A DNA stretch of 64,000 nt from assembly GCA_036502005.1 (NCBI GenBank), contig DASXZH010000068.1, positions 1 to 64,000 of the forward strand, written 5' to 3'. This DNA is from DASXZH01 sp036502005. Its GTDB lineage: Bacteria > Armatimonadota > Fimbriimonadia > Fimbriimonadales > Fimbriimonadaceae. Positions 1 to 10,206 of the stretch are shown here, piece by piece. The notes under the pieces are model-generated. The model saw only the letters and a list, made by a program, of their open reading frames with translations, was not told the origin of the DNA and made no database searches. A program made the translations under genes and the position numbers. Every line of letters begins with the position of its first letter. The stretch's first letter is position 1.

Positions 1-215
1 TTGCGACCCTCGCGGTTCTCTTGACTGACGAGCGTTTTTCCCCCTGGGAACAAAGCTCACATCAAATGGAAGGAGTTCTGCCTGGGTTTGTGGAGGCTGC
101 TTAGGATTCTGCTCACAGAACCGGCAGATCATCGGGAACGACGCCGCCCAAGGGGAAGGAAAAGACATAAGCGAAAAACTTGCAAACAGTTAGCGCTATG
201 GAGAGCTTAAGTTGA

Positions 216-730
216 TGGCTATGCCCCCAGACCCTCTCCCGATTCGCTACGCTCATTTCCCTTCGCCGGGATCTAGGACTTCAAAGGAAGGGAAAGCCTA
301 CGCAAAATTTGTGGCGAAGATGCGGGTGAAGGGCGGGTAGAACCGGCCATGGATTGTCGTCTATCCCGATGAGGTTGCTGTTTCGGTCCTTCAGACCTTT
401 GACTCGGGCTGGGCCGAACTCCCAGCCCTACGCGGCGGGAGCCGCTATGACTGGGCTATCTTGCTTCGGCCCGTTGGGCCTGGGGAGGGTTGCCTTTGAC
501 AATGTTGCGTGGTGACTACGCTGGGTTGCTTGCGTTACCCATCGCTGACCTCCCTCCCGATTGGCTTCGTACATTTTGCTTCGCCGGGATTTAGGGACCT
601 CAAAGGAAGGGAAAGCCTAAATTTAGAAAATTGTGGTGAAGATACGGGTGAAAAGCGCCGGAGGATCCGGAACCTCTCCCCCTTTATCCCCCTCCCCTCG
701 TACACATCCCCCAGGGGAGGGGGCAAGCGG
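216..730. repeat. Degenerate dispersed-repeat field
   Basis: No convincing gene is seen from the window start to about 738. The stretch contains two copies (about 245-320 and 570-645) of a unit with core CTTCAAAGGAAGGGAAAGCC followed by an AAATTTGTGGCGAAGA-like tail. Between them is a copy of a CCCAGCCCT...GGGCTGGG-type hairpin repeat (about 385-490, with GGCTATCTTGCTTCGGCC). At 670-725 there is a CCTCTCCCC...GGGGAGGG hairpin. Further copies of the same units occur at 1255-1410 and 1835-2115, so this is one decayed repeat cluster. Bases 1-215 show no feature I recognise. Confidence 0.6.
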
Positions 731-774
731 ACAAGTTTTTGAGCTTTCGCCAAAAGTTGGTTTACGAAGACATA

Positions 775-1260
775 ATGTACTTGCTTGAAGACTCTCGCGT
801 GCTTCTTAATCGTTCTCATCACTTTGCCGGTTTTGGCGGCACAGCCCCAATTCAAAGCCCGGCAGATGTAAATGCCGCGTTGAGTTGGCTACCGGCGGAT
901 ACCGAGGCGGTGGTGGTTTGCAACCGGCCGGGCAAGTTGGATTTAAATCCTGAAGGTAGGCCGAAACTGGCCGAATGCATAAGCCAACTTGGCGCGGTGG
1001 GGATGCCGGATTATTTGAAGGTTTCGTATGACTTCATTCTCGACGGATCCAGGAAATATGGCTATCCAAAGCAGTTGGGGGTGGGGAAGTATGAGGGCTG
1101 CAAGATCGTGGCTCTGGAACCGGCCGAGCGTCAGCGGCTGCAGCACCTTTTGGCGACTAAAGCGGTTCGGACGGCGGTGCTAGACGGGTTGCCCGTTCGC
1201 GTAAAAGGTGACGTTGTTCCAATCTTCAGGACGGCGGCAGTACGCAATTCTCAGCCCTAG
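775..1260 (+). pseudogene. Probable N-terminal part of a split secreted/hypothetical gene
   Basis: An open frame of about 160 residues from ATG 775 (TTG 739 also possible). It contains a segment reading LSWLPADTEAVVVCNRPG and later a KYGYPKQLGVGKYEGCKIV stretch. No catalytic motif is recognised. The reading frame dissolves into a repeat copy just before its stop: the last residues fall in the CAGCCCTAGGGGGCGGGAG repeat. From memory of similar hypothetical proteins in repeat-rich bacteria, this looks like the front of a longer protein whose back half may be the frame at 1406-1819, interrupted by repeat DNA and a frame change. That link is inference. Confidence 0.4.
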
Positions 1261-1412
1261 GGGGCGGGAGCAGTTATGACTGGGCGTGCCCTGCGATTCT
1301 TCCGGAGAACTTGCTTGAAGAAGGTGGTGCGTAACAGGTTGGGCGGTTCGCATCATCCATCCCTGCCCCTTCCTTCAAAGGAAGGGAAGACCTATTCGAA
1401 AATTTGTGGCGA
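1255..1412. repeat. Repeat copies between the two gene halves
   Basis: Contains the tail of the GGGCTGGG-type unit (about 1250-1290), then a CATCCATCCCTGCCCC-CTTCAAAGGAAGGG hairpin followed by CCTATTCGAAAATTTGTGGC. It matches the units at 245-320, 570-645 and 1945-2000. It lies exactly between the frames at 775-1260 and 1406-1819. Confidence 0.55.
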
Positions 1413-1819
1413 AGAGTTACGAGAGGGCGCAGCCCGCGGCCGGTGATTCGTTGAGTCATTTTCAGGATGAGTTGAAGGGTGTTCCGCGCGGCGCCCCGTT
1501 CTGGGCGGTTCGACGCTTTAGGACCGGGAGTCCGGATGGCAAGATTGTGGGTGACGAGCAGCTTAGAGGCTACTCGGTGTTTTTGAAGCCGGACGTGAAG
1601 CGGGTTGTGATCCGCGCTGTTTCGGATAATCCGAAGGGGTTTGAGCTTTGCTCTAAGGTGTGGGGCACTTATCTTAAGAATGAGGGGTTTGGCAAGCCCT
1701 TGGAGATGGTGAAGGAGGACGCGCGGACGACGCGGGTGGTTTTGGATGCGACGGCGCCGAACGGGGAGGTCCCGGTTTTTATTTTGTTTGCGGTGCTTGG
1801 GCATCCGATTGTTGTTTGA
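1406..1819 (+). pseudogene. Probable C-terminal part of the split hypothetical gene
   Basis: An open frame of 137 residues that starts inside a repeat copy, so the annotated start is probably artificial. Its body has GAPFWAVRRF, then YSVFLKPDVKRVVIRAVSDN, and ends with a hydrophobic FILFAVLGHPIVV. There is no recognised domain. The frame differs from 775-1260, so if both halves derive from one gene it is broken by insertion of repeat DNA and frameshift. Alternatively it is an independent small hypothetical gene. Confidence in expression is low. Confidence 0.4.
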
Positions 1820-1834
1820 GGGGGGATGGGATAG

Positions 1835-2118
1835 GGGAGGACCTACTCAGAAATTTATGGTGAGAAGCGCAGGTAAAGGCCGGCAAGAACATTCGGAACC
1901 TAATTGACCGACTGTTTGCGCGGTAGCTGCGTTGGGTCCTATGCGTCATCCACCCCCGGCCCCGCCTTCAAAGGCGGGGAGCGCCTATTCAGAAATATGT
2001 TGTGGAAAGCCGTGAGCTTCGCCCCCGAGATCCCTCACACGGAGTTCGGGCTGATAGGGGAAACCTCTCCCCCTTTATCCCCCTCTCCTCGTACACATCC
2101 CCCAGGAGAGTGGGAATT
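1835..2118. repeat. Degenerate repeat cluster
   Basis: Contains two partial copies of the CCTATTCAGAAAT-TGTGG unit (1838-1870 and 1945-2005, the latter with hairpin GCCTTCAAAGGC). It also has a TCCCTCACACGGAGTTCGG unit (2027-2050), also found at 4217-4252 and 35330-35414, and a second CCTCTCCCCCTTTATCCCCC hairpin copy (2062-2112), nearly identical to 670-725. No gene is seen. Confidence 0.6.
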
Positions 2119-2124
2119 TGAGGC

Positions 2125-2155
2125 AAAAAAAAGCCCAACCTATAAATAAGTTGGG
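2125..2155 (-). terminator. Intrinsic terminator of the 16S transcript
   Basis: Read on the minus strand, a 10-bp stem (CCCAACTTAT / ATAGGTTGGG, one G-T pair) is followed at once by C and eight T residues. It lies about 90 bases past the 16S 3' end, so transcription appears to stop here without reaching a 23S gene. Confidence 0.85.
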
Positions 2156-2245
2156 ACATCTTTAAGAACTTGAAAGCTCGGAGACGAAAAGTAAACCGAC
2201 CTGGTTATGTCCATCGCTTCAATGAAGCGAGGAGTGCTTAACCTT

Positions 2246-3758
<1,513 letters not shown>

Positions 3759-3860
3759 AATGTTTTTTGCTTTTTCGTCAGATGGGTTTGTTAACTCACA
3801 AGCTAAGCTTTGCGGGCTTAACCTGCCACCTATCCATTGGCTTTCGAATAGGTGATTGAC

Positions 3861-3886
3861 GGAACTTTATGTTTTAACATAGTTCC
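3861..3886 (-). other. Hairpin in the 16S leader
   Basis: A near-perfect inverted repeat (GGAACT and AGTTCC arms with inner ATGTT/AACAT pairing) about 100 bases upstream of the mature 16S 5' end, inside the transcribed leader. It could be a processing or folding element of pre-16S. That role is inferred from position only. Confidence 0.5.
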
Positions 3887-3975
3887 TGTGAACACTTACT
3901 GTTTCGTCTCTCTATTGAGCTTTCAAAGTTCGTCCGTCTTTTGAACGGGGCCGTCTTCATCAGACAGCAAGAGAT

Positions 3976-4004
3976 ATTATGGCTAAGGGAAGTTTCAAAG
4001 TCAA
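3976..4004 (-). promoter_or_regulatory. Sigma-70 promoter of 16S rRNA
   Basis: On the minus strand, TTGACT (3999-4004) and CATAAT (3976-3981) are separated by exactly 17 bases. Transcription would start near 3969, giving a leader of about 210 bases before 16S. Good match and good position; not tested experimentally. Confidence 0.75.
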
Positions 4005-4434
4005 CCCCTTGGGCCGTAATTAGTAAAAACTACGAAGCTTTTCTCGTTGGGGTTATCGTCTTGAATCTTTTGGGCCTTGCCGAAAGTCGCTGGAAGCAAC
4101 TTTCGCGTGATAGGTGAAAAGTGAAAGGCTATAGGGGAAAGGAACACAGGAATGTCTTGTGTTTTGTGTCCTGTCTTAGGACCCCGTGAGGGACTCTCTT
4201 CGGCTAGGCCTTCGCCCCCCGGGATTCCTCACACGGAGTTCGGAATGACAAAGATCGCCACGTGGACCTGTGGCGCACTACCCACCACTTCTTAATCGAA
4301 CACAGCATCCAGTAGGTTGTGATTGACCCTTGTGTGCTGCGCCTTCAGTCCGACACAGGTGCACGATGCATCGCATTTAAGCTGCCAATAGCTGCGTGGC
4401 TACCGTCATTTAAAGAGATCGTTCGAGATTTCTG
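4005..4434. repeat. Intergenic stretch with dispersed repeats
   Basis: No gene is seen. 4140-4180 holds repeated CTTGTGT/CCTGT words similar to 21045-21070. 4177-4252 is a repeat ending GGATTCCTCACACGGAGTTC then GGAATGACAAA, shared with 35330-35414 and partly with 2027-2050. Confidence 0.55.
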
Positions 4435-5271
4435 ATGCTATTACTCCCATTAATCCTCGCTCTCAATGCGGCCGTTCTTTCTCAGATCACCGTCCCGCCG
4501 GATATGAAGGTGTCGCTTTTGAGCGAGGGGGGCGGATGGGCTCCTTCAGTCCAAGTTGTTTTTCGGAAGGGGAATGGTAAGGCAGAAGTTGCGGAAGACG
4601 CGCACCATATTCAAGGGCCGAACGACCCTCAAGGCGCGAGGGGCGGACGACTCTTAACGGGGCAATTTGATCGAAAAGGCGGTCCCGAGGTTATTGCGGA
4701 TTTGACTTACGAGTTCAATTCCGGTGGTCCGCCCGAAGCTCTGCATGTCTTCGCCCTAACGCCCAGGCCGCATGAGACTGACCTTTTAAGAAGCAATCAA
4801 GAGATTCTGATCAAGAAGCTTGCGAACGGAGAAACGGCGTTTATCGTCAGCCACGAAATTGGGGGCACGCTCTGCCACGCCAATATGCCTCGCTGGCAAG
4901 ACGCCTATGCTCTTCGCGGCGGGAAGTTCCGCATGGTCGAAAGTGGCTTAGAAAGCTTCTACCGCGGCTGGGCAACACGGCTTTGGGATTTGCTACTCCG
5001 AAAAGCCATAGATCCCGACTTTTCTGACGAACGGCCGCAAGATACGGATATTTGGTCGCATTATGGCCTCGCCCTTCGCCGGGCCGGGATACACAGGAGT
5101 TTTAGCGGCGAGGTTCGGCGGCTAGCCAACTTAGTCAAACGCGATTACCCCAAAGACTGGGAAGACCTTAAGCCTGACTTTACGAAGTTGGAGAAAAGGC
5201 GGGGTTGGCCCAGGGTGGGGGAAACAGACGAATGGTTGCCTGATAGCGGGTTTTATTGGTTGGCCAGGTGA
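4435..5271 (+). CDS. Secreted hypothetical protein
   Basis: A 278-residue protein starting with a signal peptide (MLLLPLILALNAAVLS, then a polar mature region beginning near QITVPPDM). I recognise no domain. The mature part is rich in Arg, Trp and Gly and has one conserved-looking segment around GGTLCHANMPRWQD and a final helical third (SFYRGWATRLWDLLLRKA onward). The ATG at 4435 is the only start that keeps the signal peptide. It stands alone between repeat-rich spacers, so there is no operon context. Likely exported to periplasm or surface; function unknown. Confidence 0.75.
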   Translation: MLLLPLILALNAAVLSQITVPPDMKVSLLSEGGGWAPSVQVVFRKGNGKAEVAEDAHHIQGPNDPQGARGGRLLTGQFDRKGGPEVIADLTYEFNSGGPPEALHVFALTPRPHETDLLRSNQEILIKKLANGETAFIVSHEIGGTLCHANMPRWQDAYALRGGKFRMVESGLESFYRGWATRLWDLLLRKAIDPDFSDERPQDTDIWSHYGLALRRAGIHRSFSGEVRRLANLVKRDYPKDWEDLKPDFTKLEKRRGWPRVGETDEWLPDSGFYWLAR

Positions 5272-5810
5272 TTTGGGCTTGAGGGAGGGGTGACGTGTAA
5301 CAGGCTCAAAGACATTATTAGCGAGAGGCGAACTAACTCGAACGCGTCTCCGGATTGTGAGCCGGTGGCGCGCAAGTTAGATTGCCGCGTCGCTCTCCGA
5401 GCCTGCGCAAGCTACGGCGCGGAGCGCTCCTCGCAATGACAAATTTACAATTTTGAGCGCCATTGACCGATAGTTTTGCGATTATTGTGCCTAAGGGCGA
5501 GGCCATTTTCTAGTGCGGTGAGTTCTCACCGCTTTTCTCAGGCGACTTGTCGCCGGATCTAGGCGGAAACGTTTAGCGGTGCCAAGAACTAGGCGTAGTT
5601 CATTGCCAGTCGAAAAGCGGCAAGAACTTGCCGCACTCGAAAGGGTTGGTCGGCAACCTGAATGGCATCCGAACACCATCTCTGAAAAGCGCGAACAGGT
5701 TCGACGCACTCTAAATCGTCTCGCACCTATTCTAATTGGGAATGAGGGCCCCATGAGGGGTAGCCCTTTTCCTTATCACCGATCCTTTTCACTTATCACG
5801 CGCTTAGCGC
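5272..5810. repeat. Intergenic repeat block
   Basis: No credible gene. 5379-5446 is a dispersed repeat (TTGCCGCGTCGC...CTCCTCGCAATGACAAA) with a close copy at 7915-7979. 5515-5532 is a palindrome GCGGTGAGTTCTCACCGC, and 5540-5553 is GGCGAC-TT-GTCGCC. Together these form a unit that recurs at 18275-18380, and the GGCGAC/GTCGCC part recurs in the 54.2-57.3 kb region. The open frames here on both strands (80-87 codons) have no protein-like character and lie over the repeats. Confidence 0.6.
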
Positions 5811-6407
5811 CTACAGCTTAATCCCAAATTCTAGAAACAACTGATTCTGGCCACCGTTGGCGCCCACCGTGCCGCCATTGGAAGAGTGCAGCAGCCGAAT
5901 GCCGATAAAAGCAGGATTTTCGCGGTTCGGAATGATGATCCCAAAGCCCAGATAGGGCGTTGTATTTAAACGGCTGGGCAAATCGTTAGTGCGGTGGGTG
6001 TTGTATTGGAGGCCCAAACCTACATCTTCATAGATAGAATAAATGCCTTTCGGCTCGGCGTACCGAAACCCATATAGGTATCCGAAGGCTTCGTACTGGG
6101 AGGGCGCGGTGCCGATATAGCCCGAGCCGCCGTGGCTGGAACTGTGCTCGTAATACGCCTCCTGATAAATCATTCCTTCCGTGTGGCGGATGCGCAAATG
6201 GCGCTCAGTTTTGGCGAAGGCCAAACCCACCTCACCGTTTACGCGCTTGTCGGAATCGCCGAGAAAGGGCGTAGGCGTTTGACCCCCGCCCACCTTCAAT
6301 TCAAAGTAGTTTTGCTGTGCTAGCGGCGCCGAAGAAGCCGTGCTTTGTGCCAATGCACCGCAGTAAGAAAATGCTGCGGCAAAGCACAGCCACCGATGAG
6401 CCCCCAT
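5811..6407 (-). CDS. Acyloxyacyl hydrolase / PagL-like lipid A 3-O-deacylase
   Basis: 198 residues from ATG 6407, chosen because it gives a signal peptide (MGAHRWLCFAAAFSYCGALAQ); a longer frame to 6482 would overlap der. The C-terminus carries RLLHSSNGGTVGANGGQNQL, which matches the PagL-family signature H-x-S-N-(G/A)-G...N-x-G with the catalytic His-Ser pair. The family forms an 8-stranded outer-membrane barrel that removes a 3-O acyl chain from lipid A; size and alternating strands (GYLYGFRYAEPKGIYSI) fit. The acidic third residue of the Pseudomonas PagL triad is not obvious here. Divergent from der with a 65-bp gap. If correct, this cell has an LPS-like outer membrane. Confidence 0.7.
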   Translation of the reverse strand: MGAHRWLCFAAAFSYCGALAQSTASSAPLAQQNYFELKVGGGQTPTPFLGDSDKRVNGEVGLAFAKTERHLRIRHTEGMIYQEAYYEHSSSHGGSGYIGTAPSQYEAFGYLYGFRYAEPKGIYSIYEDVGLGLQYNTHRTNDLPSRLNTTPYLGFGIIIPNRENPAFIGIRLLHSSNGGTVGANGGQNQLFLEFGIKL

Positions 6408-6472
6408 TGGCAAGAAGTTTACATGAGCAATTAGTGGTTCTGCACGGCATCGGGTACCCTGAACCCATCCCC

Positions 6473-7822
6473 ATGAGTGCAAAACTGCCTGTTGTCGTCA
6501 TAGTGGGCCGACCAAATGTTGGCAAAAGCACTCTTTTTAACCGCTTGGTGGGCAAGCGCGTAGCCGTAGTGGAAGATACACCAGGCGTTACCCGCGACCG
6601 GCTTTACGCCGAATCCGAGTGGAACGGCAAGAAGTTTACGGTTGTGGATACGGGCGGAATCCTGTTTGGCGACGAAGACCCGCTTGTTGAGCAGATTCGA
6701 GTCCAGGCTGAGGTCGCTCTTGCTGAAGCGGATGCGGTTCTCTTTTTAACCGATGGGACATCGGGCGTAACTCCCGACGACTGGGACCTGGCCAATAGAC
6801 TGCGTGGTTTTAAGCGGCCGGTTTATATCCTCGTAAATAAGGCCGATAACGACCAGCGCGAGACGCAGGCCAACGAATTTTACGAACTTGGACTGGGCGA
6901 GATTTGGCCGGTGTCGAGTTTGCACGGGCGCGGGATAGCCGATGTGCTCGACCACATGATGGAGGAAATGCCGACCGCCGAGGAACTCGGCGAAGGCAAG
7001 GAAGAGATCAAACTTGCCATTATCGGGCGGCCGAACGTGGGCAAGTCCTCCATGTTGAACGCGTTCACGGGTGAGCAGCGGGCCATCGTTTCGAATATTC
7101 CGGGCACCACTCGCGATGCGATCGATACGCTCTTGGAATACCGGGACGAGGAGTTTCGGCTGATTGATACGGCGGGACTTCGTCGGAAGGGCAAGATCCA
7201 GGGGACGATCGAGTTTTATATGGCTTTGAGGGCCACCAAAGCTACCGAAAGAGCCGACTGCGCGTTGGTGGTAATTGATGGCAGTGAGGGCCTTACTGAT
7301 GGCGATAAACGCATCGCCAAGATCGCTCACGATGCCGGCAAGGCCTGCGTTTTTGCCGTGAACAAGTGGGATACGAAGGAGCCTCCGGATGGGCTTCCGA
7401 ACAAAAATTCGACCTTAAAGAAAGACTTTTTAAAGATCATTAGAGACCAGGTTCCGGAGCTTTCTTACGCGCCTGCCTGCTTTACCAGCGCCAAGGAAAG
7501 CGCGGGCCTGAAGCCGGTTTTGGACAAGGTGCTAACTGCGCTCGATAGCTATAGTTTTAGAATCTCGACCGGCGCTTTGAATAGGCTGATTCAGGACGCG
7601 GTTTACGCGCGGCCTTACTCAAGCAAGGGCAAGGCGTTTAAGGTTTATTACGTGACCCAAGTGAGCACACGCCCGCCCACGTTTGTTTTGTTTTGCAACG
7701 ACCCGGATTTGATGCATTTCTCTTATAAGCGTTATCTGGAGAACCAGATTAGGAAGGTGCACGCGCTGCCGGGCACTCCGATTAGGATCTTCGCGAGATC
7801 CAGCCACGAGAAGAAGAGCTGA
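6473..7822 (+). CDS. der: Ribosome-assembly GTPase Der (EngA)
   Basis: 449 residues with the diagnostic two tandem GTPase domains. Domain 1 has GRPNVGKST (residues 12-20), DTGG and NKAD. Domain 2 has GRPNVGKSS (about residue 184), DTAGLRRKGK and NKWD. A C-terminal KH-like domain follows (VYYVTQVSTRPPTFVLFCNDP). Der binds the 50S precursor and drives late 50S maturation in the cytoplasm. ATG 6473 (MSAKLPVVVIVGRPNV) is the natural start; the open frame continues 52 codons upstream but overlaps the divergent deacylase gene. Essential and complete. Confidence 0.97.
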   Translation: MSAKLPVVVIVGRPNVGKSTLFNRLVGKRVAVVEDTPGVTRDRLYAESEWNGKKFTVVDTGGILFGDEDPLVEQIRVQAEVALAEADAVLFLTDGTSGVTPDDWDLANRLRGFKRPVYILVNKADNDQRETQANEFYELGLGEIWPVSSLHGRGIADVLDHMMEEMPTAEELGEGKEEIKLAIIGRPNVGKSSMLNAFTGEQRAIVSNIPGTTRDAIDTLLEYRDEEFRLIDTAGLRRKGKIQGTIEFYMALRATKATERADCALVVIDGSEGLTDGDKRIAKIAHDAGKACVFAVNKWDTKEPPDGLPNKNSTLKKDFLKIIRDQVPELSYAPACFTSAKESAGLKPVLDKVLTALDSYSFRISTGALNRLIQDAVYARPYSSKGKAFKVYYVTQVSTRPPTFVLFCNDPDLMHFSYKRYLENQIRKVHALPGTPIRIFARSSHEKKS

Positions 7823-8033
7823 CGCGGGATTTTCTATTTTCTATTTTCAATTTTCTATTGGGAACCTCTCAATGGTCTGAGGTTGAAATGTACGATCCGG
7901 TGGTATGCGCGGTAGATTGCCGCGTCGCTTCCCGAGCCTTCGCAAGCTTCGGCGCGGTCCGCTTCTCGCAATGACAAACTAGGTAGTTTTTAGTAATTTG
8001 GTTTTGTGGCACGCCTAAAACTTGGCATTCCTC
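7823..8033. repeat. Dispersed repeat after der
   Basis: 7831-7858 is a TTCTATTTTC word repeat. 7912-7979 is a second copy of the TTGCCGCGTCGC...CGCAATGACAAA unit seen at 5379-5446. No gene and no clear terminator for either convergent gene. Confidence 0.6.
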
Positions 8034-8813
8034 CTAGCCACCGAAGAAGATCTGCGCCAGGAAAAAGTTGGTGACGTAGATCAGCACCATCGAGATGACG
8101 ACCGTGTTGGTTGTCGTCTGGCCAACGCCGGCCGCGCCGTTCTTAGTTCGCATCCCTTGCTGACAAGCGACAATAGCGATAATCAGACCAAAAAACGGCC
8201 CTTTGCAAAGTCCGCCAACGACATCCCACGGGTGAACATATTGCTGGAAGCCAGCCATGAATCTTGCCGTTGATAGGCCGTTAAACTGGGCGATAAGTCC
8301 GCCCCCTACCGCGGCCGAATAGATACCGATGAGGGCCAAAACGGGAAGCATAATCACCCCGGCGATCACGCGTGGAATGACCAAGTAGTTGGTAGGATGC
8401 ACGCTGAGCATTTTTAGGGCATCGATTTGTTCGGTGACGGCCATGGAGCCTATTTGGGCAGCCATCGCCGAACCGCACCTGGCGGCGACCATGATGGCAA
8501 CGATAACGGGGCCGATCTCGCGGGTGACGGATAGGCCGACGGTTGCTCCCACAAAATCTCCGGCCCCATATTGCATAAGGAACCGCGTTGAGTAGAGCGA
8601 AAGAACCGCGCCGGAGAAGAAGTTGGTTAGGAGCACGATCGGCACCGACGCCGCGCCTATGAATGCCATCTGGTTGACGGTTTCCTCGAACTCGAACCGG
8701 TCGGTGATGAGTCGCCGGCCCGCGTCACCGAGGATGATCACCGACTCACCGATAAAGGTGAGCAGTGCCTCGATTGGATTGACTAACGGACGCAGGGTGT
8801 TATTGGTGGCCAA
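8034..8813 (-). CDS. mlaE: MlaE-family lipid ABC transporter permease
   Basis: 259 residues with the MlaE (YrbE/Ttg2B) architecture: an amphipathic N-terminus, FIGAASVPIVLLTNFFSGAVL, then the family signature VTREIGPVIVAIMVAARCGSAMAAQIGSM, followed by EQIDALKMLSVHP and several membrane helices. MlaE permeases work with an MlaF ATPase and an MCE-domain protein to move phospholipids between inner and outer membranes. Neither partner is adjacent, so they must be encoded elsewhere. TTG start at 8813. Confidence 0.93.
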   Translation of the reverse strand: MATNNTLRPLVNPIEALLTFIGESVIILGDAGRRLITDRFEFEETVNQMAFIGAASVPIVLLTNFFSGAVLSLYSTRFLMQYGAGDFVGATVGLSVTREIGPVIVAIMVAARCGSAMAAQIGSMAVTEQIDALKMLSVHPTNYLVIPRVIAGVIMLPVLALIGIYSAAVGGGLIAQFNGLSTARFMAGFQQYVHPWDVVGGLCKGPFFGLIIAIVACQQGMRTKNGAAGVGQTTTNTVVISMVLIYVTNFFLAQIFFGG

Positions 8814-8960
8814 CCTGTAAACAATACCGCGCCTAACTGGAAACGACCGTTATTCGGTTTCCACGCAATGGGGAATTTAGCTGGATTTTTGCCGAGTGGC
8901 AACGTACAATAGAAATAGAGTTCTTAAAATGCGGCTTGAATCATCATTCCAGACAACACG

Positions 8961-9212
8961 TTGCTCCACTTGAAAAGCAGGATCGCGGATGTTGCCAAAC
9001 TGCTTTCCAATCGTCCTGAGTTGGTGGAAGACATTCATCTCGGGCAGGAAAGCGAAGACGCAGCCATTCAAGCAATGTTTACACCCAAACGTATGGCCCG
9101 TATCAAAGCTGCGCAAGCAAGCATCGAAGCGGGAAAGGGAATGACGAAGGAGCAAGTAGAAGCAAGCCTTGCCGCGAACAAAGTAGAATGGCTAGCCGAA
9201 AACCCGCGTTGA
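8961..9212 (+). CDS. Small helical hypothetical protein beside a TA locus
   Basis: 83 residues from TTG 8961 (in-frame stop at 8937 limits the start). Charged and mainly helical, ending EQVEASLAANKVEWLAENPR. No domain recognised. It lies 34 bp upstream of an antitoxin-toxin pair on the same strand and could be a third component or a separate antitoxin-like regulator; this is only suggested by position. Confidence 0.5.
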   Translation: MLHLKSRIADVAKLLSNRPELVEDIHLGQESEDAAIQAMFTPKRMARIKAAQASIEAGKGMTKEQVEASLAANKVEWLAENPR

Positions 9213-9246
9213 AAAATGCCTGGATGTTTCTAATCCAGCGGCCATA

Positions 9247-9549
9247 ATGCGTGATTTAGGAGCGAAAGCAGTGAGTTTAAATTTGCCCTCCAGCGTTGAA
9301 CGAGAATTGAAGGCCTATGCGCTTGCCGAAAACATCTCTGTGGCTGAGGCGGCCGCAAAACTCATTCGGAATGGCCTCAAAGCCAAAAGGCAAAAAGCTG
9401 GAAATGAGGTCACCGAAGCTGAACTAGAAACGCTCCGCCAGAACGTGCCTATCTTTGCTTTCTTTGAACGGCTGCCGGACAGTGTGATCGACGGCATGGA
9501 AGCAGCAAGTAAGCAAATCCGAGCCGAAAGGTTTTCACCGCGTGGATAA
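9247..9549 (+). CDS. Ribbon-helix-helix antitoxin (VapB-like)
   Basis: 100 residues. Residues about 8-45 (VSLNLPSSVERELKAYALAE...AAKLIRNGL) have the beta-strand then two-helix pattern of ribbon-helix-helix DNA-binding antitoxins. The C-terminal half would bind the toxin. It overlaps the following PIN gene by 8 bases (GTG start at 9542), the usual translational coupling of vapBC-type modules. Such antitoxins bind and neutralise the toxin and repress their own operon. The partner toxin is frameshifted here, so the antitoxin may be an orphan in practice. Confidence 0.7.
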   Translation: MRDLGAKAVSLNLPSSVERELKAYALAENISVAEAAAKLIRNGLKAKRQKAGNEVTEAELETLRQNVPIFAFFERLPDSVIDGMEAASKQIRAERFSPRG

Positions 9550-9987
9550 GGTTCTGATTGACACCAGCACATTTTTTGACATTGGGAGGGCAGCGAAAAA
9601 CCCCATGGCTTTGTGGGCGCAAAATACTATCCATAAACTGGCGCAATATCAAGCCCATTACCCAAGGTTGACAGTCAGCGCGTTCACCACGTTTGAGCAC
9701 CTCGACGGACTATATCGCCAAGGCAAGAAAGCCGAAGCAAGCGAGTTTATGGTAAAGGTTCTGCCAAGCTTGAAGTGCTCTATCCTGGAGAGCCAACCTT
9801 TGCCCTCGCGGCAGAAATTCACGCCGCGCTTGCTGGGACAGGCAAGACTATCGGGTTGGCGGACACTTTTATCGCTGCCACGGCTATCACTCAAAAGTTG
9901 GCATTGGTCAATGCAAACACAAAGCATTTTTCACGCATTCAATCCGCTGGGTTTCGAATCAACCTTGAAGATTGGCGAAACCCCTGA
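9542..9987 (+). pseudogene. PIN-domain toxin (VapC-like), frameshifted
   Basis: The first ~77 codons from GTG 9542 give VLIDTSTFFDIGR (first catalytic Asp) and FTTFEHLDGLYR (Glu). The rest of the domain continues in another frame from about 9771 as EVLYPGEPTFALAAEI...GLADTFIAATAITQKLALVNANTKHFSRI, carrying the third acid and the C-terminal N-x-x-F motif. The break is near 9768-9775; a single missing base at TTG-AAG would restore the frame. PIN toxins are Mg-dependent RNases that cleave tRNA or rRNA. Either the toxin has been inactivated or there is a sequencing error. I see no classical slippery heptamer supporting programmed frameshifting. Confidence 0.75.
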
Positions 9988-10038
9988 CAGCGACGGCCTC
10001 CTGAAAGGAGTTTCAAGGTTGAGATATACTCACGGGCC

Positions 10039-10206
10039 GTGAGTTTGCGAGAGAAGGATGGCGAACGGCCAGCAAAAAAGAAGCCGCGCTTCCCTTGGAT
10101 AGCCCTCGTGCTGCTGCTTGGCAGCCTCTATTTTTTCTTTGCCCGGCCGTATCTTAACCCGCAAAAAGGGCCCGTGCAAGTGGAGTTTGTAAACACAACT
10201 AGATGA
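10039..10206 (+). CDS. Small single-span membrane protein
   Basis: A 55-codon frame from GTG 10039 that is easy to miss. It encodes a basic N-terminus (KKKPRFPW), one hydrophobic span (IALVLLLGSLYFFF) and a short tail ending VQVEFVNTTR. Its TGA overlaps the next gene's ATG (ATGA at 10203-10206), implying coupled translation with the GTPase. Predicted N-in membrane anchor. Function unknown; a link to the GTPase is inferred from the overlap. Confidence 0.6.
   Translation: MSLREKDGERPAKKKPRFPWIALVLLLGSLYFFFARPYLNPQKGPVQVEFVNTTR

Noticed and set aside
1..2120. 23S or 5S rRNA downstream of 16S
   Set aside because: No large-subunit signature; a terminator follows 16S.
5491..5821. Opposed 80-87-codon frames
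   Set aside because: Both overlap dispersed repeat copies; no start context.
6317..6472. N-terminal extension of Der
   Set aside because: It overlaps the divergent deacylase start and lacks homology; MSAKLPVV is the natural start.
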